Origin: Temnopleurus reevesii
Lineage: Eukaryota; Echinodermata; Echinoidea; Temnopleuroida; Temnopleuridae
Assembly (NCBI GenBank): GCA_036244855.1
Contig: BQKZ01005026.1
Coordinates: 25,087 to 38,713, forward strand
Length of the DNA: 13,627 nucleotides
Reading direction: 5' to 3'
In this document: positions 1 to 8,300 of the stretch, one piece after another
Layout of the letters: every line of letters begins with the position of its first letter
How positions within the stretch are numbered: the stretch's first letter is position 1
Notes under the pieces: generated by a model
Seen by the model: the letters and a program-made list of their open reading frames with translations, nothing else
Databases searched by the model: none
What the model was told of the DNA's origin: nothing
Position numbers and translations under genes: made by a program

Positions 1-144
1 AGGAGACTCCTGGAAATGGGCCACAATAAATGCATGTTTTTGAGCAATCTCCTGGATTATGGAAACATTGATGCCATTAGGTTGTGTGCATTTTATAGAC
101 ATCTACTGGATTTCTTCCACAATCTCCCTGTTTGTTGCTGTTAA

Positions 145-540
145 ATGTTGGTAGCTCTGCTATTGTTTCCTTTTTCTTCTTGTCCACCTTTTTATCTTCC
201 ACTCCTTTCTCAACCATTTGTCTTCTTTTGCCTCTTTGCTTGTATTATTTTTCTCTACACTTTCCTTGAACATTTCGATTTATTCCCCTTTTATTCTCTC
301 TCCCTTTTCCAATGTGTCTTTCCCTTTTTACACACGTTATGTTCACCTTTTTTTTAATTCCCCCTCTTCTCACTTTTTCTCTTTAAAAGCTTTCATAGTC
401 ATCAAGTCTCTCTCTCTCCATCTTTCTCCCCCTCTGTTGTTTTTTTTTCCTCTCCTCCACTAGTTTCCCTGACCAAAATCTTCTTCACTCCCTCATTCTC
501 TTTTATTTTTCATTTCTTCCCCATTCTTACAATCTAATTC
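145..540. repeat. Pyrimidine-rich low-complexity tract
   Basis: The plus strand is dominated by T and C over almost 400 bases, with repeated TCTC, TTTC and CCCTTTT strings. The open frames it creates encode Phe/Leu/Ser/Pro-rich sequence and are not convincing genes. Confidence 0.75.
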
Positions 541-771
541 AAAATGTTCCTGATCTACCATATGACGTCTTAACAAATACAAGGAAAATAACAGCTCATT
601 TTTTGTTTCAAAAACACTTTTCTTTATTTGATATCAGCTTCTTTCTCCCTAATGCGACCAATTTATTATTAATAATATTATTATTACATTGAGTACCATA
701 CTTATCACACACCTTGCGAATAAATACGCAACTAAGGTTGAGCAGATTAGCTCTTTGGTAATGGTCTTCAA

Positions 772-1230
772 AATAATGATGAAAAGTAAAATTGCAATTG
801 AATATCACTGGCCAATCAAAATTGCTTTTTCATGCACGTAGTCCCAAATGGGCAACCCCTTAACCAATCAGGATGAATATCCCAATAAATAGATGGTCCG
901 CAGTTAATTTACATACATTGCAACTTTCTTAAAAACAATGATGAAAAGTGAAGTTGCACTTGGCCAATCAAGATTGCTGTTTCATGCATGTAGTCCCAAA
1001 TGAGCAAACCCTGAGCCAATCAGGATAACTGTTCCACTGCATAGTTGGATTGCAGTTGATTTACATTCATTTTGCAATTCCCTCTAGGAGGTGTTGCAAG
1101 AAAGTCATGATCGACTGCAAGTTTGCCTTGGAGTTGGCCAATCAAAACTGTTGTTGCATGTACGACTTTGAAAAATCAAGAGCCTTTAGCCAATAAGAAT
1201 ATATTTATCAAATTGCTTGAAGTTGATCTT
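772..1230. repeat. Three-copy degenerate tandem repeat with paired CCAAT motifs
   Basis: Copies begin near 772, 934 and 1083. Copies 1 and 2 share AATGATGAAAAGT, GGCCAATCAAATTGCT-like and CATGCATGTAGTCCCAAATG-like blocks; copy 3 is more diverged. CCAAT occurs at 812, 864, 964, 1016, 1138 and 1190, so each copy has two CCAAT motifs exactly 52 bases apart. The copy period varies between 152 and 174 bases because of indels. Confidence 0.8.
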
Positions 1231-1741
1231 AAGGATGAGAATTGAGTGATAGATTCTAAAGATCCACGTCTTGAAAACATGCATTGCATTCTTAGAGAAA
1301 GCTTATAAAATAATTTCACACAATTAAAAATTATACAAGGTTGATTAAATGACATTAAAATAAGCAAGAACATATCATAGAAATTTAAATCATTTTATCA
1401 TCATGATCACAATGAAAATATACAATAATCTATATTTCATGGTACATTAGTTCAAAATATAATGACTTTCAAAGAGTGCGGAAATAAAAACAAATTGGTA
1501 TCCTTACTGTTAAACAAAGATTGAAAAGTCCTATTTATACAAACGAAAAGTATTCACATTATCTTATATGTTGCAAGATAAATAAATATGAGCTGTAGTT
1601 GTAAGGTCTGGAGAATTTTCAACAAGGCACACAATATAAATACACTGTACACATCATAGTGTATAGCCTGATATACAAGAGAAACGAGTGAGTAATTCTA
1701 AATGTATAACTAGTCAGTGTTGACTCTCTGATCAACGAGTT
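1231..1741. other. AT-rich stretch without a recognised feature
   Basis: Sequence between the CCAAT tandem repeat and the long foldback. No gene, RNA gene or repeat could be supported. Confidence 0.5.
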
Positions 1742-2350
1742 AAAGAAGAACAAAACCCTGCATTTTATATTCTCTCAGTAGATGGAGAAAAATAAAATGA
1801 ACCAACTGTGAAAATTTGAGCATAATCCGACGATCCATTCAAAAGTTATGAATTTACAAAGTTATAGTGAATGTCCCGTCATGGGAATCCTCGAGTCGAC
1901 AACGCCAACCAATTATTAGTCGTCTACGTTCAAATCTGTGACGTATTTGTGGGCAGCTCTCCATTCATTCTATACACAAAATTTAACAATTTCTTCTTTT
2001 TTCAGAAAAGTGGACAAAATTTTCCCTTTTCTCGTCAGTATTACAGGTGTTGGATAATTCTTTAAGTATTGTTGGAAGAATAATGTTGAATAGTTATGGT
2101 ATATTCAATCAAATTCCATAATTATAAAAAATCATGTACAAAATAAATGGAGAGTTGTCCGCATATCGTCGTAGATTTGTTAACCGTTGCCAATTCAAAG
2201 ATCCCCATGACATGGGATAATTGAAACTTTGAAAATTCGTAACTTTTGAACGGACTGTCCAATTAAGCTCAAGTTTTCACAGTTTGATCATCATATTTTT
2301 CTTCATCGACTGATAGCAAATTAATTCCAGGGTTTCATTCCACTTTAAGT
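1742..2350. mobile_element. Long foldback element with arms of about 240 bases
   Basis: The left arm (about 1742-1990) and right arm (about 2105-2350) are imperfect reverse complements. Matching pieces include AAACCCTG with CAGGGTTT, ACTGTGAAAATTTGAGC with GCTCAAGTTTTCACAGT, CATTCAAAAGTTATGAATTT with AAATTCGTAACTTTTGAACG, CCCGTCATGGGAATC with GATCCCCATGACATGGG, and GCAGCTCTCCATTCATT with AATAAATGGAGAGTTGTC. The central loop is about 115 bases. No open frame of interest lies within it. Confidence 0.78.
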
Positions 2351-4477
2351 GATATGAAGCATAAAATTATTGAAACAATCCAATATGTGTCGGATTGACA
2401 AATGAGATAGTTGGTCTATTTCATGAAACCAACGTAGATACGATGCTTTGTCGGGATTTCTTGTGTTCAAGCAACAGCCCCATATTTGCATGCTAGTTTG
2501 CAATACCTCTGACTCATGAATAAATCAAGGTTGATTAATATCCATAATCACAAGTAGATTTGAGTACATTAAAAATGAACACAATGTAGTAATTGATGAA
2601 ATATTTATCCCCAAAATCCAAAAATCTTACAGATAAATAAATGGCAAAGCCATACAAAATAAATATGCAAGAACACCAGATATATATACCTGTGCTACAT
2701 ATTAACTTCCAGGATTTCTGCAAAACTGCATTTTTTTTCTACACACCCTGTAGTTTGTGTATGTATGTAGATGGTTTACATGTGTGAGTGAGTGAGTGAG
2801 TGAGTGAAAAATAAAAAAATATCTGAATCTGAATCTGAATCTCTGAAATCTAGATGCCAATGAATCAGTAAATTAGTCCTAACCCGTTTTTCAGAGTACT
2901 CTACTAAGAACAAGGTGCAACTTTATTGTACGATTCCATTAAATGCATACATATCATATTGTATATAACAATCTATAAATATGAATATGAACGGATTGAT
3001 TTATAAAAGGTAAAGGAAGAACAATTTTTCAGATTGGGCATAGGAATAAATAGCAATGTCTCATTCACTCACAATCCTTACAAGGGTCAATACAGTATAA
3101 TATCTGAAAAAATGCACATCAATATGATGTAAAATCTTGCATACCGTTCACTAACATATTTCTACTATACTTTCAACAATCAGGGGCCGGACTACTCAAT
3201 TGATAATATCTTAATCTGGCGCATCCATCGGCTTATCCAATTGGAGGAGCTAACATAATGGAGAAAAAAAATACTACAAATTCAAACGAAAGAAGAAGAA
3301 GAACCTTGGTTCAAGTCATAGATATGTAATACTTGACCATAGGCAGTGATTGACAAGTTATCTCAAAGGCTAAATTACATGCAATAGAAATATCAAATAT
3401 TTAAGATTTATGGTCACTGATTTAAGGTCAAATCAACAAAAATGAGCTCATAAGCACAACAGAATTATAATAAAATTATTATACAAAATCTGCATTATTT
3501 CAATCATCTAAATTTAAATTTCAGTTACGAAAAATAGCCCTTGTTTATCAAAGGGGTAAGGATATATTTCATAAAACTCTGTAATATTTACATTAACTTA
3601 TCATTATGGTGCTAGAATCCAATTGCTTGATAACAAAATAAATGTAAATACACATTAGGTATTTTATAATTTTTACTCAAACTTAAAATTGAATATCTCT
3701 CGCATGTGAAAAGAAAACAGAGATCCTACTGATCAATTCATTCTATTTCAATTCAAACAAATTTACCACATGCTCTGTAATTGAATATATCGGACATTCT
3801 CAACTAAAAATGCCAGAAGTTCACACATCATCATCATCATAATCATAAAACTTTACATTCTGAAACTTTCTACATTTCTATTTCAGTCAGTCACTTTGGT
3901 AATTGTATCTCACAGAACTTTACATTGTTCATTATTTCAATCTTTTCTTTTTGGACCGATCAATGATAAAGAAATCGGACAAATAAACATTTTTTTTATT
4001 TAAACCTTTGCAATGACTCTATTGCATAAAATGACATTCCTTCCCAATTATTCTGCAGCAATGTAAAAAAAAAGATGTCAAACATGTTTACTGGATGAGA
4101 GGGAACCTTTTTTCTTTTGGTTGTTAGACCTGTTAAAACTTGAATTGGGCTTTGTTTATCTTGTCCAATTTCTTTTTCCTCTTAATTCATAGTGATGGCC
4201 ATCTACGCCTATGTCAAATCACTTGGTTCTGCAGAAATACAAGAAGCTTAAAGTCTGAGAAAACTTTCCATTCATGTGAGGCAAAAAGACGCTCTGAATA
4301 CAACCCCATGCATAACGGAATAATGTTTGGTGTAGACCTTCAACTAAGGCAATACTCGGCTCATTTGACTTTGATTTCCGCACACGTGTTTTCGAAATTG
4401 GTGGATAGAGGCTTGTCAACGGTAGGAAAAAAAATGCCAACCAGAAGGTGCAGTAAATAAGTGTGCACCAGGGTGGT
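2351..4477. other. Intergenic AT-rich stretch without a recognised gene
   Basis: No open frame with protein-like composition was found on either strand. The stretch contains the microsatellites near 2783-2842, a GAA run near 3291-3302 and a TCA run at about 3828-3839. Confidence 0.6.
2783..2842. repeat. (GTGA)n followed by (TCTGAA)n microsatellites
   Basis: A GTGA tetranucleotide run (2783-2806) is followed, after an A-rich spacer, by about three and a half copies of TCTGAA (2822-2842). An A-rich stretch next to a short tandem tail could mark the 3' end of a retroelement, but no body of such an element was recognised. Confidence 0.8.
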
Positions 4478-4638
4478 GTTTCATCAAGATACAGCGGACT
4501 TTAAGAACGACTTTAGTTACGCACGACTGGTACAAGTTCTTGTGCTGAATGGCCGAGAATCTTATGCATATTACATTCGTAAACATACTCCAGTCTTTCT
4601 TGGAGTCGTACGTAACTTTAAGAACAACTTGGTGAAAC
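4478..4638. mobile_element. Small inverted-repeat (MITE-like) element
   Basis: The left arm (4478-4527), GTTTCATCAAG and later TAGTTACGCACGAC, is mirrored by the right arm (4605-4638), GTCGTACGTAACTTTAAG and then CTTGGTGAAAC. The left arm carries an extra 15 or so bases. No coding content is present. Confidence 0.6.
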
Positions 4639-4696
4639 AAAAGAACAATGCCACAAGCATGACTGGTACCAGTTCTTATGCTAAATTATTGAGAAT
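4521..4696. repeat. Pair of 40-base direct repeats 136 bases apart
   Basis: Bases 4521-4560 (GCACGACTGGTACAAGTTCT onward) and 4657-4696 (GCATGACTGGTACCAGTTCT onward) match at about 32 of 40 positions without gaps. They overlap the inverted-repeat element, so the locus is a composite or nested repeat. Confidence 0.65.
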
Positions 4697-5010
4697 CCAG
4701 TGTGTATTAAACTTGTTAACATAATCAAGTCTTTGTTAAAGTTGTTTGCAACTTTATGGCGGATAAAACGAATCACTGCCCTGATGTGCATGTTATATTA
4801 TGACATTTACTGCCCACATCAGTTTCAATCATTTTTTCAATCATTTTCTACCATCCAAAAACCTCTGTCCATTAAAATCGGATGTATCTCTTCATCACAG
4901 ACAAAATAGAATTTGTGCAAAATGCTTTCACATTGATCGTTTCCATCAAACACATGAAAACAATATCTTTCTAATGCGTATTTCATGAAGCTTATGGGCA
5001 ATTCCATTGA
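4697..5010. other. Downstream flank of the dehydratase gene
   Basis: AT-rich sequence between the small repeat element and the poly(A) signals. It may be further 3' UTR if a later signal is used. Nothing else was seen. Confidence 0.5.
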
Positions 5011-5208
5011 TTTATTAACAAACTTTTATTGTCCAGCCTAGTTTCTACATGTATCTGTCAAATTTTGATTCACACAAAAAAAGTTTTGGGACAATGTTCA
5101 TCTAAACATTCATCACAGCATATTACATTTAAAACTTGCAAAATCTGTGGGGAATCTTATTCTCCTTCTTGGATCTTATAAATTATTATCGCGGTACCTT
5201 TGGGGCTG
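5011..5208 (-). other. Probable 3' UTR up to AATAAA poly(A) signals
   Basis: Two AATAAA hexamers on the minus strand, at 5025-5030 and 5011-5016, lie about 180-195 bases after the stop. They are the nearest candidates for 3' end formation. No cleavage site can be fixed from sequence alone, and later signals are possible. Confidence 0.5.
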
Positions 5209-5313
5209 TTACATGTCCTCCGGCCCCCAGATTACATTGGAGTAGTTTTCTTGGAGAGCTTTGTGAAGTCTCTCGCACTGGGCCTCTCCTGTCGTCTCTA
5301 CGATACACTTCAC
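5209..5313 (-). CDS. Exon j: ACT domain C-terminus and stop codon
   Basis: The 105-base coding part encodes 34 codons, beginning VKCIVETTGEAQCERLHKAL and ending VIWGPEDM, then TAA at 5209-5211. It supplies the last beta strand and helix of the ACT domain. The acceptor is TTCTGCAG. The exon continues as 3' UTR below 5209. Confidence 0.93.
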   Translation of the reverse strand: MKCIVETTGEAQCERLHKALQENYSNVIWGPEDM

Positions 5314-8300
5314 CTGCAGAACAAGAACGGAAGGGAAAAGGGTTGGTTTGACTTAGATCTGATAGGTTACATAACCATAAATGGGTAATTCCATAAATGA
5401 GGGAGCCAGTTTCATGACAACTTTTGTGTCCCAGTTATATTGGTAACCAACGTTTTTTTTTTTTTGCCCTTTGGGTTTGGTGAAGATGTAAATACTGTGA
5501 GCAACTAATCAGGGATAAAACAACAGATTTACAATCGGATTAAAATCTTATTTCACTATTCGTATTTTCACCAAGCCCTGTGAGCCATGAAAACGATGTG
5601 GGTTACCGATGTAACTGAGACACCAAACATGTCACAAATTAGACCTCTCAGTTATGAAATTACCCAAATAACAAATACTGTATAGCAGGATAATTTCGCA
5701 GTGTTAATTTTTTTGCGGTTGATTAGCCAATAAACATTTTCGCAGGTATTGAATTCGTGGATGTAATCAATGAAAAAAGTATGATCTCCCGACATAACTA
5801 ATAAAAATTATTAAAGAAAAAGAAAGTGATAACAGCTACAAAAGAATGAGATAAATGCTGAAAAACTTAAATTTACCATATAATCACAGTATATTCTGGA
5901 AATTATGATTAGAAACGCATATATACATGCGATTGAAACAATAAAAGTTATAAAGGGCCACTTCAAAAAACAATGTAAGGAGTACTGCACATGTAAAATT
6001 TTCGTACAAATTTTTAAGCTTTATTTTCGCGGATCTGAAATTCGCGGTCAGCAATTTAACCGCAAAAAAATGTGAAAATTAACCCCCGCGAAAATGTTAC
6101 ACTATACAGTACTGGACACTATAAGGACTGGACATATAACATCTTCACACAAAGAACGCACTCATTCAAAAAGCAATACATGGAGCCTGAACAAGTTTTA
6201 CGTTCTAGGCAATGATCGTAAACGAGACGTTTATTTGCTTCTAAACCCCAACTAGTAATCCAAATCATATCATATAAAGTCATTTTGCTTTAATATTATG
6301 TATCCAAGGGGGGTGTTGATCAAAGGTTGCAATTGATCGCTTGAATGATTGTTTAATGCGCGTCTTGTCAAATGCGCATAATGTGTACGAATGAAAATGC
6401 ATGTTGCAATTTGCAAAGTTGCAGTTGATTAGAAGTTGATTTTGAACAACACCCCCCAATTGCTATACAAATTCTATTTTTGTTCGTCCTAAAATATCCT
6501 TCAAACCAGGATTATACAGATTGGCAGGTATGGAAACTTACCTGAACTTGAAATATTGCACTTTTCAAGAATGCTCGCTCATGGAAAATATCCTTGATAC
6601 TGTAAAAAGAAAGAAGACGAAAGGAAAACAATTACAATTACACTACTAAATAAAATATGGAATAATATGCTTCACTTCATAATGGGCTCACTTTTCATCC
6701 TCATCAACATTTATCATTACCATAAGGCCCCCCCCCAAAAAAAAAATGGGGGTGGGGTTCTCCCCATCGTCCCTCTAAAAATGGCCTGACCGGAGCTTTT
6801 TGCAAATTTCTCTCAAATTGAAAATTCACTGTGAAGTTAAGTTAAGTACAACTTCAAGTCTTTATCGCATGTTCTTAGGCTTTTTGCTCCATTTCTTTGT
6901 CTTATTTTCCACCTAATGATGGCGGAAGCATAAAAAGGGGTTTTTCTTACCTAACACCGATTTTAAGGAGGATCTGTGTGAGCTCTGCGATGCCTCCAGG
7001 CCTGTCGCTGACAGTTACAATGAATCTGACCAATCGACTATCTGCTGCTAGACCTCTCTCCAAGACACGCCCAAGGACTGTTGTGTCGATGTTACCTCCA
7101 CACATGGGGACTACCACTCTGTGAAGAAAAGAAAATGATAATATTGATTTGATCATTTCATACTTCTAATCCAGTTTAATAATTTCTAACTCACTAATTT
7201 CCAATAATTTGCAACAACTGTATTATTACAATTATATACGTGGTAAAGTACATGAAAAAGAGTATTATTATAATAGGAATACATTATGAATTGACATAAT
7301 ACACTTATACAGACAACTGAACAAGATGTCATAATAATTACTACTGTAATTGACATGCAATGTTTATCATTCTTCACAAGTGAATGACAGAATGAATATT
7401 TAATTTGCATCAATATCTTCCGTTGAGGGAAATACATGTATTTCTCTATTGAGTACTCCATTGTTATTTATCTGCTGTGAGTTTTCTATAAAAAAAAAAA
7501 AACAGCATTTTTTCTACACCAATAATAAGAGAGCATAATCGTGCACAGAGATGTAATTTTTTCAGGAAATTTTGGTGAGATGGTTGTGTACAAAAATGTA
7601 GGCAAGTGACAATTTGAGTGCGATATTCTCACTTTCAAAGGAAAGCTCGTAGTGGCATCTCTGCATGCATAATTTTGTTGGTAATAATTAGCGTCTGGGA
7701 TGAAGATTTTTCACATGGAAATACTCTTCTCCTGGACTTCCAAGAAATAATGTGCGGAAATATTGTAGAAACCTTTACACATTTCCTCTTGGATAGATTC
7801 TACAGGACAAAGTGCTTTCAGGGTACTCGCCTCCTTTATTTTGTTCTATTTGTGATGTTATTTTGCATTGATTATGTATATGAAATAGGAAATAAATTAA
7901 TTCAATTAAAAAAAATTCAAAATTAAAAAAAAAAAGTTTATTGACCATATTTCCATCTTTATTTTGCTATCTTTGAAGCTCGAAGCAATGAATAACTTAA
8001 TCTATATTCATTACATAAACAATTATTCAGTAAATACCTCTTGCCTGCAAGCTCTGGTAGCTGTCCGCCAATGATGGCTGCTAAGCCGGTAGCTCCTGCT
8101 CCTTCTACGACAGCCTTCTCCACTTCGATCAATCTCAGAATGGCTAAGGCTATGGTGTCTTCTCTGTAAGATGTAAGAAAACAAAGAGAAATATTATCAA
8201 TGGCTGCTAAGCAGGTCGCTCCTGCTCCTTCTAGAACATCCTTCTCTACTTCTATCAATCTCAAAATGGCTAAGGCTATGGTGTCTTCTCTGTAACAAGA

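Larger units (their letters stand above)
5314..6541 (-). other. Last intron, containing three inverted-repeat elements
   Basis: A 1,228-base intron with a GTAAG donor and a TCTGCAG acceptor. It carries a foldback at 5371-5671, a MITE-like element at 5678-6109 and a G-run/C-run element at 6308-6457. Together these make up most of the intron. Confidence 0.85.

Noticed and set aside
145..463. Two overlapping plus-strand open frames
   Set aside because: They lie in a pyrimidine-rich low-complexity tract and encode Phe/Leu/Ser-rich sequence with no recognisable domain.
772..1230. CRISPR-like array
   Set aside because: The units are long (over 150 bases), diverged and lack alternating identical repeats with unique spacers. 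The context is eukaryotic.
4140..4724. Open frames on both strands
   Set aside because: They run through or beside repeat-element sequence and have random-looking composition. No domain, splice structure or similarity was recognised.
5136..5388. Plus-strand open frames across the terminal exon
   Set aside because: They are antisense to exon j and have no family features. The minus-strand reading ends properly in TAA.
6897..7124. Plus-strand open frame of 75 codons
   Set aside because: It is the antisense of exon h, whose minus-strand reading clearly matches the dehydratase and ACT domain.
7186..7926. Minus (7186-7461) and plus (7618-7926) open frames in the intron between exons g and h
   Set aside because: Cys, Ile and Tyr-rich translations of AT-rich DNA with no motif, and not needed for the gene model.
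8199..8289. Upstream exon g copy as a separately spliced complete exon
   Set aside because: No usable donor was found before the sequence merges into the exon g acceptor. Read-through as an extended exon is the more reasonable alternative.
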